From the NCBI GenBank assembly GCA_910585505.1, contig CAJUFF010000048.1:1-16968 (forward strand): a DNA stretch of 16,968 bases, written 5' to 3'. Positions 1-7,363 of the stretch are shown here, one piece after another. Below the pieces are notes generated by a model, which had not been told where the DNA came from, searched no databases, and saw nothing but the letters and a program-made list of their open reading frames with translations. The position numbers and the translations under genes were made by a program. The stretch is from an uncultured Ruminiclostridium sp. GTDB lineage: Bacteria > Bacillota > Clostridia > Oscillospirales > Ruminococcaceae. Numbering within the stretch: the first letter of the stretch is position 1; each line of letters opens with the position of its first letter.

Positions 1-76
1 TTTCGGAGTCCGAAAGGGAAGCGGAAAAGACATTTAGTCGCTTCGCTCGTATTTATTTTTTTGTTGGATTGCTATA
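1..76 (-). mobile_element. MITE-like element 1, truncated copy
   Basis: This is the reverse complement of the first ~76 bp of the elements at 8700-8879 and 10806-10984. It ends in the terminal inverted repeat GGATTGCTATA (66-76) and includes the conserved CGCTTCG block and half of the central palindrome around TTTCGGAGTCCGAAA. The rest lies outside the window. No coding potential is seen. Element 1 carries no transposase, so it would be a non-autonomous element moved in trans; that is inference. Confidence 0.7.
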
Positions 77-120
77 ATTCCCGATCGACAACAAAATTTG
101 TCTATACTTTGATCGTGAGT
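77..120 (-). repeat. 44-bp hairpin repeat, ATTCCCGATC family, degraded copy
   Basis: The stretch starts ATTCCCGATC (77-86), carries GACAA...TTGTC (87-102), and ends GATCGTGAGT (111-120). It is the reverse complement of the element at 16806-16849, which has intact GATCGGGAAT at that end. The right arm here has two mismatches, so the outer stem is weakened. It abuts MITE-like element 1 with no intervening base. Confidence 0.7.
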
Positions 121-142
121 TAGTATTAAATACGATAATCTG

Positions 143-832
143 TCACTCCACCAATATGGGCGTAAATCCGACGCAGTCACAAGAGGTTATCCTGAAATCA
201 ATTCCGTCATATTCGCCGTTAAAAGCCTTTTTAACGGCCGCTCCGTGCACGTGTCCGTAATAGCAGCGGCTGATGCCGTACTTTTTCATCACGTCTAACA
301 TATAATAATTTTTTTCGCTTCCGAATATGGGCGGATAATGAAGAAACGCGACAAGCTTTCCGCCTAAATTCTGCCCTTCACGCGCCGACATTTCCAACCG
401 CCCCGCCTCTCTGTTCAGCAGCTTCGCGTCAAACGGAGCGGTATCGTCGTTTATCCAGCCTCTTGTACCGCATACCGATATACCGTCGGCGAGATAGGCG
501 TTGTTGTTGAGAACCTTTATCCTGTCAAAGCCTTTATCCTGTAAAAAAGCGTCCATTTTGGATTTTGTATTCCACCAGTAATCATGGTTTCCCTTGATAA
601 AGATTTTGTCGCCCTTAAGTTCGCTGTTGATAAAGGAAAAATCCTTTTCGCTGCTCTCAAGGCTCATCGCCCACGATATATCGCCGTTCACCACAACCGT
701 GTCCGAATCCGACACAAGGCCGTTCCAGTTTTCGGTAATCTTGTCCACATAGCTGCTCCAGCCCTTGAATATATCCATAGGCTTATCCGTGCCCAAAGAT
801 AAGTGCAGATCGCCAAGCACATATAAACTCAA
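143..832 (-). CDS. Metallophosphoesterase (predicted phosphohydrolase, COG1768-like)
   Basis: A 229-residue calcineurin-like phosphoesterase. All the metal-binding blocks are visible in order: GDLHL with D8 and H10, GDIS with D51, GNHD with N82 and H83, LHYPP with H165, and GHVHG with H194 and H196. These bind a two-metal centre that hydrolyses a phosphoester; the substrate cannot be read from the sequence. There is no signal peptide, so it is cytoplasmic. The start is TTG at 832, preceded by AGGTGAG five bases upstream. The first in-frame ATG (residue 19) would delete the essential D8/H10 block, so the TTG start is well supported. It lies 48 nt downstream of thrC with no clear terminator between, so co-transcription with thrC is likely. 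The short length and the motif pattern match the bacterial predicted phosphohydrolases grouped as COG1768. Confidence 0.93.
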   Translation of the reverse strand: MSLYVLGDLHLSLGTDKPMDIFKGWSSYVDKITENWNGLVSDSDTVVVNGDISWAMSLESSEKDFSFINSELKGDKIFIKGNHDYWWNTKSKMDAFLQDKGFDRIKVLNNNAYLADGISVCGTRGWINDDTAPFDAKLLNREAGRLEMSAREGQNLGGKLVAFLHYPPIFGSEKNYYMLDVMKKYGISRCYYGHVHGAAVKKAFNGEYDGIDFRITSCDCVGFTPILVE

Positions 833-880
833 TTGATCTCACCTGCCATCCGAAAATGATCACCCGCTGTCCTTCAAAAA

Positions 881-2377
881 TTATTCGGTTAAGAAATTCA
901 TTACCGTTTCGGGCATTTTTTCCCGTTCTATAACGTCACTGAACCTTACCGCCTTGTTTTTGGTCGCCGCCAGAGGCTCCGGAATAACCGTTTTGGTCAT
1001 AGCCTCAAGCTTTTCGATAATATCAAATTCGTCCCTGTTCCCACCGGAGTTAATGCCTCCGAGTGCTTCAAAAACGGCGGCGCCGAATTTATATGGATTT
1101 GCGGTAGAGGCAATAACCGTTTTGGTGCTGTCGCCGGTACTCTTTTTATAATCTCCGTATACCTTATAGGCAACCGCGGTGTGAGTATCCATAAGATAGG
1201 AATAGGAACCGAAGCAAGCCTTTATGGCCGTCTTTGTTTCTTCGTCATTGCAGCAGCCCGCGTAAAACAGCTCCGATATCTTTTCCTTTACTTCGGGAGT
1301 AACCTCGTATCTTCCGTTTTCTTTGAGAGAAGAGAACCATTTATTCACAAGCTCGGTGTTTTCTCCCGAAAGATGGTACAAAAGCCGTTCCAGATTACTT
1401 GAAATAAGTATATCCATAGATGGTGAAATAGTGGTATAAAACTCTCTGTTTCGGTCGTAAACGCCGGTGTTGATAAAATCGGTAAGGATGTTGTTGGCGT
1501 TGGATGCGCATATAAGCTTATTGACGGGAAGCCCCATTTCTTTTGCGTAGTAGGCGGCTAATATATTGCCGAAATTTCCGGTGGGGACAACTATGTTTAT
1601 TTTCTCGCCGTACCGTATTTCCTCATTTTTTATCAGCTCGGCATAAGCGGAAATGTAATATACTATCTGAGGACAGAGCCTGCCCCAGTTTATGGAATTG
1701 GCGCTGGAAAGCACTATTCCGTTCTTTTCAAGCTCGGAAGCAAAATTCTTATCGGTAAAGATAGCCTTTACCCCGTTCTGGCAGTCGTCAAAATTTCCCT
1801 TTACGGCGCATACGAATACGTTCTCACCCTCTTGAGTCTGCATCTGGCGCTTTTGCATATCGCTTACGCCATCTTCGGGGTAGAACACGCTGATAGTTGT
1901 TCCCTCGACATTTTTAAAGCCCTCTAACGCCGCCTTTCCGGTATCGCCCGATGTTGCAACCAGAATAGCCGTTTTCTTGTCGGGAATGGTTTTTTTTGCG
2001 GAAACGGTCAAAAGATAGGGAAGTATCTGAAGCGCCATATCCTTAAAAGCACAGGTAGGACCGTGCCATAGCTCAAGGATATAGGTGCCCTTTAAAAGAT
2101 GGGAAATTTCCGCTATGTTTTCGGTATCGAAATTGCCGCCGTAGGCGTTTTCCACACAGTATCTTATTTCCTCATCGGAAAAATCCTCAAGAAACAGCCT
2201 GAATATTTCAAATGCTCTTTCGGCGTAGCTTTTTTCACATAGATCAAGAATTTCCTTCTCGCCCATTTTCGGAAGCTCTTCGGGAACGAACAGACCGCCC
2301 TCGCGAGAAAGACCTTGCGCAATGGCCTGAGCGCTTGTGATTCTTATCTGAGGATTTCTGGTGCTTTTGTATTTCAT
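881..2377 (-). CDS. thrC: Threonine synthase
   Basis: A 498-residue PLP-dependent enzyme that converts O-phosphohomoserine to L-threonine, the last step of threonine synthesis. The PLP lysine is K112 in HGPTCAFKD. The phosphate-binding and family motifs SGDTGKAA (143-150), SSANSINWGRLCPQ (224-237) and TGNFGN (266-271) are all intact. The N-terminal GGLFVPE segment (27-33) is typical of the longer (E. coli/yeast-type) threonine synthases, and the length agrees with that subgroup. The ATG at 2377 has an AGGAAA ribosome site. A good promoter lies just upstream (2412-2440), so it is transcribed separately from the rplS-yraN block. No thrB or hom gene is adjacent. Cytoplasmic. Confidence 0.97.
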   Translation of the reverse strand: MKYKSTRNPQIRITSAQAIAQGLSREGGLFVPEELPKMGEKEILDLCEKSYAERAFEIFRLFLEDFSDEEIRYCVENAYGGNFDTENIAEISHLLKGTYILELWHGPTCAFKDMALQILPYLLTVSAKKTIPDKKTAILVATSGDTGKAALEGFKNVEGTTISVFYPEDGVSDMQKRQMQTQEGENVFVCAVKGNFDDCQNGVKAIFTDKNFASELEKNGIVLSSANSINWGRLCPQIVYYISAYAELIKNEEIRYGEKINIVVPTGNFGNILAAYYAKEMGLPVNKLICASNANNILTDFINTGVYDRNREFYTTISPSMDILISSNLERLLYHLSGENTELVNKWFSSLKENGRYEVTPEVKEKISELFYAGCCNDEETKTAIKACFGSYSYLMDTHTAVAYKVYGDYKKSTGDSTKTVIASTANPYKFGAAVFEALGGINSGGNRDEFDIIEKLEAMTKTVIPEPLAATKNKAVRFSDVIEREKMPETVMNFLTE

Positions 2378-2411
2378 CGCGGTTTCCTTTCCGTTAAAAC
2401 AATTTATTGAT

Positions 2412-2440
2412 AGTATAACATATATTTACGCTAAAAGCAA
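2412..2440 (-). promoter_or_regulatory. Promoter of thrC
   Basis: On the minus strand TTGCTT (2440-2435), a 17-bp spacer and TATACT (2417-2412), with TG one base before the -10. The predicted start lies about 30 nt upstream of the thrC ATG. That leader is too short to hold a T-box or other large riboswitch. Confidence 0.7.
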
Positions 2441-2461
2441 ATACTTTTTATATAAAACAGC

Positions 2462-2481
2462 TTGCACCAATCTTTGGTCAA
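2462..2481 (-). terminator. Possible weak terminator after yraN
   Basis: Minus-strand TTGACCAA, loop AGA, TTGGTGCAA forms a short stem with one bulge. A moderately U-rich stretch follows, but not immediately. It is placed between the yraN stop and the thrC promoter, where a terminator would be expected. The stem is A/T-rich and unconvincing. Confidence 0.3.
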
Positions 2482-2518
2482 CCATATTATTCGTCTTTTC
2501 CTTGACAAAAGAATGGTA

Positions 2519-2914
2519 TTATCGGCAGCTCAACGCCGTAAAATCCGATTTATAATATTCTATATCCAGAATGCGGGGATATTTTTCGGTTGTTACGGTC
2601 ACATACGCCGTGTCAAAACGGCGGTAAAGGCCTTCATATTCCGGATTAAGCTCCACAAATCGCTCGGACGCGGCAATTATCCTTTTCATCTTGGCCTTTG
2701 TCATTGCTCCCGTACCATCGTCATACGCTCCGTATTTTCTGGTCTTTACCTCGGTAAATATTATAAATTCTCCGTCCGTTGAAATAATGTCTATTTCTCC
2801 GTGCTTTATTCTGAAATTTCTTTTAAGAATCCTTGCGCCGTTTTCCTCAAGATATTCGCAAACCGCGTTTTCACCGGCTCTTCCTCTTGCTTCGGCGGCT
2901 TCGGTCATGCTCAT
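2519..2914 (-). CDS. yraN: UPF0102 / YraN family nuclease-like protein
   Basis: A 131-residue protein of the UPF0102 family, which has a Holliday-junction-resolvase/restriction-endonuclease-like fold. The defining pattern is complete: GRAGENAVCEYLEENG (11-26), NFRIKHGEIDII (33-44) and FTEVKTRKYG (53-62), with the acidic and lysine residues E40, D42, E55 and K57 in the usual active-site arrangement. Its cellular role is not firmly established. Its ATG overlaps the rnhB stop as ATGA (2914-2911), indicating translational coupling. A second ATG two codons in is an alternative start. It is the last gene of the rplS-lepB-rbgA-rnhB-yraN block, its usual place in Firmicutes. Confidence 0.93.
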   Translation of the reverse strand: MSMTEAAEARGRAGENAVCEYLEENGARILKRNFRIKHGEIDIISTDGEFIIFTEVKTRKYGAYDDGTGAMTKAKMKRIIAASERFVELNPEYEGLYRRFDTAYVTVTTEKYPRILDIEYYKSDFTALSCR

Positions 2915-3570
2915 TTCCCGTACTCCTTCAATCCGCCTGTTTCGGAAATAATGTTGCGCAGAAAAAGCTGTCGGTGTTCCGGAGTATATCCGTATTTTTT
3001 CAGCGCTTCTATATGCTGTGGGGTTCCGTAGCCTTTATTTGCCGCAAAATTAAATTCGGGATATTTTTTATCCAGTTCCCTCATATAGCGGTCTCTTGTT
3101 ACCTTTGCCAGAATACTGGCGGCGGCTATCGAGGCGCTTATACCGTCGCCTTTTACAACGGTTTCGGCTTTGACGCCTATGTCGGGCAGTCTGTTTCCGT
3201 CCACCAAAGCGAGATTCGGCGGCAGGGACAGGCCTTCCGACGCTCTTTTCATAGCCAGAAAGGTAGCTTGTAATATATTGAGACTGTTTATTTCTTCCAC
3301 GGTGGCGCAGGCTACCGAATAAGAAACGGCTTTTTCGGTTATTTCATCATACAGTGCTTCTCTTTTTTCCTCGGACAGCTTTTTGCTGTCGTCAAGGTTT
3401 TCTATAAAGGCACTGTCGTTAAAGATAACGGCGGCGGCGTAAACCGAACCTATCCACGGGCCTCTGCCCGCTTCGTCTATGCCGCAGATTATTCCGTATT
3501 GCTGTCTTAAGGATTTGTCGTATTCAAATCTTTGTATGCATTCCTTAAGTTTTTTTTCTTTTCTGTCCAT
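2911..3570 (-). CDS. rnhB: Ribonuclease HII
   Basis: A 219-residue enzyme that cuts RNA in RNA:DNA hybrids and removes single ribonucleotides misincorporated in DNA. Catalytic residues are visible as D32 and E33 in GIDEAGRGP, D124 in LVDGN, and D160 at the end of AKVTRD; DDSKKL (60-65) and NKGYGTPQH (178-186) are also family hallmarks. After GRGP the usual small/hydrophobic stretch reads WIGSVYAAAV, a modest departure from the common LAGPVVAAAV. The N-terminus has ~25 residues of charged extension before the first strand. It is preceded by a 147-nt structured spacer after rbgA and overlaps yraN by 4 nt. Confidence 0.97.
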   Translation of the reverse strand: MDRKEKKLKECIQRFEYDKSLRQQYGIICGIDEAGRGPWIGSVYAAAVIFNDSAFIENLDDSKKLSEEKREALYDEITEKAVSYSVACATVEEINSLNILQATFLAMKRASEGLSLPPNLALVDGNRLPDIGVKAETVVKGDGISASIAAASILAKVTRDRYMRELDKKYPEFNFAANKGYGTPQHIEALKKYGYTPEHRQLFLRNIISETGGLKEYGK

Positions 3571-3600
3571 TTTTATGTCCGTTTATTTCCTCTTTAGAAG

Positions 3601-3701
3601 TGTTTGTCCGAAGACACAAACAAGGCGGGCTTAAACGAAACCGTTTTTCACGGTTTTGCGGCCTAAGTTTTTGTTTTTGGCAGAATTGGCGGCTTTGCCG
3701 C
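3601..3701 (-). other. Structured intercistronic region between rbgA and rnhB
   Basis: The 147 nt between these two genes carry three hairpins in a row. They are TGTTTGT(G)TC-TTCG-GACAAACA (3601-3622; a C-UUCG-G tetraloop on the minus strand), AAACCG/CGGTTT (3638-3656), and GCGGC-AAA-GCCGC (3689-3701). None is followed by a U-run in the direction of transcription, so they do not look like terminators. They may be RNA processing or stability elements. Confidence 0.45.
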
Positions 3702-3717
3702 TTTTTCTTCTTTTATA

Positions 3718-4563
3718 TTACGGTTCTTCCAGAGTGATTTTGCCCAATTTTCCGCTTCTGTACTCGTCTAACAGAGCCGCCGCCGCTCTTTCCGTATCCG
3801 GCTCTCCCCCCGCCATCATCATTCCTCTTGCTCTCGCAATAAGCTCGCAGGTTCTTCCGTCCAGCCCCTTGAGCTTATACCTTTCAATCAGCCTGTCCGG
3901 ATAGTGAATTTTAATAAATTCCCCTAAGCTGTCCGCCAGAGCCTCGGCGTCCAGCACCTCGTCCTTTACCGCTCCGGTGAACGCCAGCTTTTCCGCCGCT
4001 TCCCTGTCTTCAAATTTAGACCACAATATTCCCGGCATATCCAGCAGCTCCACCTCTTTGTCAATGGTGACCCACTGTTTTCCCCTTGTAACTCCGGGGC
4101 GGTCCCCGACCGTGGTTTTTCTTGAATTAGCCATACGATTTATAAAGGAGGATTTCCCTACGTTGGGAATACCCAATACCATTATTCTTAACATTCTGCC
4201 TATCATACCCTTGGCGCGCCTTTTTTCCAGCAGTTCACTCAATTCTTTTTTCAGGAGGGGAACAAAGCCTTTTATCCCCTTGCCGCTTCGACAGTCGCAG
4301 CATAATACCGCATATCCCTGCTTCTGATAGTGCCTTTTCCACTTTTCGGTAGCGGAATCGTCGGCGTAATCGCATTTGTTTAGTAGTATTATTCGCGGCT
4401 TGCTTCCCACCAGTTCGTTTATAACGGGATTGCGGCTGGATTCGGGTATCCGCGCGTCAACTATCTCCACAACCGCGTCAACCTGTTTTAGATCCGCTTC
4501 AATCATACGGCGGGTCTTGGTCATATGTCCGGGAAACCACTGTATATTTCCTTCATAACTCAT
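3718..4563 (-). CDS. rbgA: Ribosome biogenesis GTPase RbgA/YlqF
   Basis: A 281-residue circularly permuted GTPase needed for late assembly of the 50S subunit. The N-terminal IQWFPGHMTKTRR (7-19) is the RbgA/YlqF signature. The GTPase motifs appear in permuted order: G4 NKCD (62-65), G5 CRSGKG (91-96), G1 GIPNVGKSS (131-139), G2 around PGVTRG (156-161), and G3 DMPG (175-178). The C-terminal ~90 residues match the RNA-contacting ANTAR-like region in length. Its ATG overlaps the upstream signal peptidase stop by one base (TAATG), so it is translationally coupled. Gene order rplS-lepB-rbgA-rnhB is common in Clostridia. Cytoplasmic. Confidence 0.97.
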   Translation of the reverse strand: MSYEGNIQWFPGHMTKTRRMIEADLKQVDAVVEIVDARIPESSRNPVINELVGSKPRIILLNKCDYADDSATEKWKRHYQKQGYAVLCCDCRSGKGIKGFVPLLKKELSELLEKRRAKGMIGRMLRIMVLGIPNVGKSSFINRMANSRKTTVGDRPGVTRGKQWVTIDKEVELLDMPGILWSKFEDREAAEKLAFTGAVKDEVLDAEALADSLGEFIKIHYPDRLIERYKLKGLDGRTCELIARARGMMMAGGEPDTERAAAALLDEYRSGKLGKITLEEP

Positions 4564-5459
4564 TATAAAACTCCGATCCTGTCCAAAGGATAAATGCGGA
4601 AAACCGCTTTTCCCATAATATAGCGCAGATCAATACAGCCCACATAGTAATCGGTATCCGCGTTTTCCACATATCTGCTGTCGGTAGAGTGATTTCTGTT
4701 GTCGCCTAACACGAATACCGAGTTTTCGTCCACCGTAACCGGATAGTCTGCGTTGCCCAGATTGTTGGGGTCGATGCTTTCTTTTATATAATCTTCTCTG
4801 AGGGCTTTTCCGTTGCGGTAGACCGTTCCGGTTTCCCTGTCGATATCTATAACGTCGCCCTCAAGGCCGATTACTCGTTTCACGATCATTTCCCCTTTTC
4901 CGCCGGTTTCACGGTTAGGGAGACCTTCCGCCCACACGGCGATTATGTCTCCGTAGGAGGGCTTATAAAAAAATCTCATTATCACAAGCCGGTCGTTTTC
5001 CAGCAGAGTAGGCTCCATTGACGCGCCTATTACCATACTTATGCTGATTACAAAGGTAAGTATCATAAAAGCGGCGACGATGGATTCGAGAACCGTCTGC
5101 ATATACAGATAAAACTCGTTTTTACGGTCTCTCGCCTTTTCCGTCCCGCTCTTTTCCTCTTCGTCAAATGTGAAATCGTTTCCGAAATTTACCCTTGGGA
5201 CATATCCGAAGGCCTGATTCGACGTATACATTATATCATCTTCCGTATCGTCTATATCGTGGAGTGTCGCCTCGTCTTCAAGACGATACTTATTTTCGTT
5301 TGGCTTCGCGCTTTCCCTCTTTTTTTCTTTAGGGGGAACTGCCGCAGTAACAGTCACGTTGTTTTTTTTAGATATGGGCGGTGTGCCGGGCGGTGCGGTT
5401 ATCCTAATATCATTTTCGTCCGCATCGGCGGCCAAGTGCCTTGGTACATATCTGTTCAT
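4563..5459 (-). CDS. lepB: Signal peptidase I (second of tandem pair)
   Basis: A 298-residue type I signal peptidase. It has a long cytoplasmic N-terminal extension of about 115 residues that is acidic and proline-rich, one membrane segment (about 121-144), then the catalytic domain outside. The Ser/Lys dyad is S147 in GASMEP and K194 in IVKRVIG; LGDNRNHSTDSR (251-262) is the conserved box E. The extension begins MNRYVPRHLAADADEND and contains no domain I recognise. It starts 11 nt after the stop of the other lepB, with AAAGGCG as ribosome site, and its stop overlaps the rbgA start. Both copies look fully active. The role of the extension is unknown. Confidence 0.96.
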   Translation of the reverse strand: MNRYVPRHLAADADENDIRITAPPGTPPISKKNNVTVTAAVPPKEKKRESAKPNENKYRLEDEATLHDIDDTEDDIMYTSNQAFGYVPRVNFGNDFTFDEEEKSGTEKARDRKNEFYLYMQTVLESIVAAFMILTFVISISMVIGASMEPTLLENDRLVIMRFFYKPSYGDIIAVWAEGLPNRETGGKGEMIVKRVIGLEGDVIDIDRETGTVYRNGKALREDYIKESIDPNNLGNADYPVTVDENSVFVLGDNRNHSTDSRYVENADTDYYVGCIDLRYIMGKAVFRIYPLDRIGVL

Positions 5460-5470
5460 TTAAGCGCCTT

Positions 5471-6307
5471 TCACTCGATAGCTCCGAATGTGCTGAACGG
5501 GAAAATTGAAAACAAAGCCCGTCCCGCTATATAATTCTTGTCAATAAAGCCGATAACGCTCAGAAGTCGGCTGTCCTTTGAGTTATTTCTGTTGTCGCCC
5601 ATTACGAAGTAGCTGTTTTCGGGTACGGTATACTCTTTTCCGCTTATCATATCTTGACTGAGATTGGTGGCGGTTTCTATCTTGTGTCCGTCCTCGTAAA
5701 GAAAGCCGTCTTTTGTTTCAATAACAAGCGGTTCGCCGTTTCGGTAAACTGTTCCCGCTGTGAAATCTATTTTAATAGAATCTCCCGGAAGACCTATAAC
5801 TCTTTTTACAATAGGCTTTCCGCCGTCAAGTTCCGCCGCCTGCACTATAACTATGTCGTTGTAATCGGGGGTGTAAAACAGGTCGGAAACTACCAGCTTC
5901 TGCCCTCCCATAAGCGTGGGATTCATAGAGGTGCCGTCCACGGTGTTTATTCGGATAATGAAGGTAAAAATCAACACTATCATAACCACGGCCGTCAGCA
6001 CGCTTTCCAGCCAGTCAAACACTTCCTTTGCCGCAGTGTGGGCGTTTTTTTTGGCCTCCTTTTTGGCTTCCTCCCTGCGCTGCAATTCAAGATGTTCGGT
6101 GCTTTTGACCTCTATGGGTTTTAACTCCTCATCAAGATTATCATCTCTGCCGTTAAGAAATTTTTTATATTCATCCGGGTCGACCGCATCCATTGTATCA
6201 TTTTCGAAGCCGTCCTCCTTATGGTTGAAATATCCGCCTTCGGAGTACATTGTATCGGGATCCACGGATTCCATTGTTCCGTTTTTTTCTCTTTCTTCCT
6301 CCTGCAT
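5471..6307 (-). CDS. lepB: Signal peptidase I (first of tandem pair)
   Basis: A 278-residue type I signal peptidase. A ~95-residue acidic N-terminal tail precedes a membrane segment (about 99-119) and the extracytoplasmic catalytic domain. The dyad is S127 in GTSMNP and K168 in IVKRVIG; MGDNRNNSKDSR (236-247) is box E. The tail carries a short internal repeat, MESVDPDTMY (12-21) and MDAVDPDEYK (39-48), followed by a highly charged stretch (E/K-rich, about 70-95). The ATG at 6307 has an AGGAAA ribosome site. It differs clearly from the downstream lepB in sequence, so the duplication is old or the genes have specialised. No convincing promoter was seen just upstream; transcription may continue from rplS. 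Confidence 0.96.
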   Translation of the reverse strand: MQEEEREKNGTMESVDPDTMYSEGGYFNHKEDGFENDTMDAVDPDEYKKFLNGRDDNLDEELKPIEVKSTEHLELQRREEAKKEAKKNAHTAAKEVFDWLESVLTAVVMIVLIFTFIIRINTVDGTSMNPTLMGGQKLVVSDLFYTPDYNDIVIVQAAELDGGKPIVKRVIGLPGDSIKIDFTAGTVYRNGEPLVIETKDGFLYEDGHKIETATNLSQDMISGKEYTVPENSYFVMGDNRNNSKDSRLLSVIGFIDKNYIAGRALFSIFPFSTFGAIE

Positions 6308-6428
6308 ATTCGTTTCCTTTCCGAAAAATCGCTTTTACAATTCAATTGTTACAACCGCTGCCCGATAGCTCCCGCCTTTTAGGGGGCATCTCTCGGTTCG
6401 CTGGGGGATTTTTATCCTCTACAAAACC

Positions 6429-6451
6429 CCGGAATTGCATTTTAATTCCGG
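6429..6451. repeat. Perfect 8-bp hairpin CCGGAATT/AATTCCGG
   Basis: CCGGAATT (6429-6436), a 7-nt loop and AATTCCGG (6444-6451). On the minus strand it is followed by GGTTTTG, so it might act as a weak terminator or attenuator between rplS and lepB. Confidence 0.4.
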
Positions 6452-6464
6452 CAGACTGTTTAAT

Positions 6465-6514
6465 ACTGTTAACCAATTAAAAATTAGAAAAATATTTTAT
6501 AATTGGTTAACAGT
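6465..6514. repeat. 50-bp palindromic element, ACTGTTAACCAATTA arms
   Basis: A perfect 15-bp inverted repeat, ACTGTTAACCAATTA (6465-6479) and TAATTGGTTAACAGT (6500-6514), around a 20-nt A/T-rich loop. There is no U-run or G/C core, so it is not a typical terminator. No second copy was seen in the window. Confidence 0.7.
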
Positions 6515-6526
6515 GCTTCGGGTATG

Positions 6527-6570
6527 ATAACCATTTTGACTATGATTTTATCCTATGTCAAAATGGTTAT
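6527..6570 (+). repeat. 44-bp hairpin repeat, ATAACCATTTTGAC family, copy 1
   Basis: A perfect 14-bp inverted repeat: ATAACCATTTTGAC (6527-6540), a 16-nt loop, and GTCAAAATGGTTAT (6557-6570). The whole 44 bp recurs in reverse orientation at 16924-16967 with a single loop difference, so it is a dispersed repeat rather than a chance hairpin. Confidence 0.85.
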
Positions 6571-6584
6571 TAGCATAAACTGCG

Positions 6585-6740
6585 ATTTAAGACAATACCG
6601 CACAAAGATTGTCGTGCGGACGCGCAGTCAGCTTTTTCGTCAGATTGCTCAAAACGACGCAGGAATACCGGCGTATTTCAAGGAGTTTTGGGCAAAAATG
6701 ACGGAAAAGATGCGAGCGTATGCGCGGTGTTGCCTTAAAT
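6585..6740 (+). mobile_element. MITE-like element 2, long copy (156 bp)
   Basis: The ends are inverted repeats: ATTTAAGACAATACCGC (6585-6601) and GCGGTGTTGCCTTAAAT (6724-6740), 17 bp with two mismatches. The interior has no believable gene. The same ends flank the shorter element at 8909-8984. No transposase is present, so this is a non-autonomous element or an internally deleted derivative. Confidence 0.65.
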
Positions 6741-6762
6741 AAACCGACAAAAACAGGAAAGA

Positions 6763-6828
6763 CTGCGTTACATATCTACGGTGCCGAACAAAGCTGCCTC
6801 ACCCGCCGGCGTAAGATATGCAATGCAG
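6763..6828. repeat. Long imperfect hairpin, CTGCGTTACATATCT arms
   Basis: CTGCGTTACATATCT (6763-6777) pairs with AGATATGCAATGCAG (6814-6828) with two mismatches, and the stem extends inward through GCCG/CGGC. A further small hairpin, GATTT..CGCATA-CAA-TATGCG..AAATC, lies at 6854-6882. Both are in the rplS-lepB gap and have no known function. They could be structured RNA or old mobile hairpins. Confidence 0.5.
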
Positions 6829-6943
6829 CCTTTAAGCTCCATATAACGATTCTGATTTCACCCGCATACAATATGCGAAATCAAAACCGTAGCCGAAGCA
6901 CTGTTTTAAATCATGCGTCATTAAATTATGCAGCGGTATGATT

Positions 6944-6983
6944 AAAAAACAGCAGTAAACGGTCAGCAGCAAGCGTTTCCTGT
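6944..6983 (-). terminator. Probable rho-independent terminator of rplS
   Basis: On the minus strand ACAGGAAACG (6983-6974) pairs with CGTTTACTGCTGT (6961-6949) through an asymmetric internal loop, and the stem runs directly into six U residues (6949-6944). It starts 15 nt after the rplS stop codon. Confidence 0.5.
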
Positions 6984-6997
6984 TTTTGCGCAAAAAA

Positions 6998-7342
6998 TCA
7001 GTTAAACTTGCTCTTAACCTTAGCGGCCTTACCAACTCTGTTGCGCAGATAGTAAAGCTTAGCCCTGCGAACCTTGCTCATTCTCACAACTTCTACCTTC
7101 TCTACGGAAGGAGCGTGGAGAGGGAAAACTCTTTCAACGCCGCAGCCGTGCGCAACTCTGCGTACGGTGAAGGTTTCGGAGATACCGCCGTGCTTCTTGG
7201 CGATAACGGTGCCTTCGTAAGCCTGAATACGAGTTTTGTTTCCTTCGGTGATTCTTACATGTACCCTTACGGTGTCGCCAACCTCAAACTTGGGTGCGTC
7301 CTGCTTGATACTGTCCTGTGCAATAAGCTTAAGTGCGTCCAT
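6998..7342 (-). CDS. rplS: 50S ribosomal protein L19
   Basis: A 114-residue large-subunit protein located at the interface between the 50S and 30S subunits. The sequence is canonical: FEVGDTVRVHVRI (19-31), QAYEGTVIAKK (40-50), TFTVRRVAHGCGVERVFPLH (58-77) and the basic C-terminal MSKVRRAKLYYLRNRVGKAAK segment (about 88-108). The length is normal. It has a strong AGGAGG-type site (GGAGG, 7350-7354) 8 nt before the ATG. A consensus promoter (7517-7545) and a folded leader (7364-7418) precede it. In many Firmicutes it follows rimM-trmD; those are absent here, and the upstream neighbour is an M50 protease gene. Confidence 0.99.
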   Translation of the reverse strand: MDALKLIAQDSIKQDAPKFEVGDTVRVHVRITEGNKTRIQAYEGTVIAKKHGGISETFTVRRVAHGCGVERVFPLHAPSVEKVEVVRMSKVRRAKLYYLRNRVGKAAKVKSKFN

Positions 7343-7363
7343 TTGTTATTCCTCCGTTTTTCA

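Noticed and set aside
2378..2518. T-box or threonine attenuator ahead of thrC
   Set aside because: The promoter lies at 2412-2440, leaving a leader of about 30 nt, far too short.
3689..3713. GCGGC-TTT-GCCGC followed by T-rich DNA as a plus-strand terminator
   Set aside because: No plus-strand gene lies upstream; in the direction of actual transcription no U-run follows.
6503..6742. Plus-strand open frame of 79 codons over the hairpin and element 2
   Set aside because: It consists of repeat sequence from end to end, has no convincing ribosome site and no recognisable protein.
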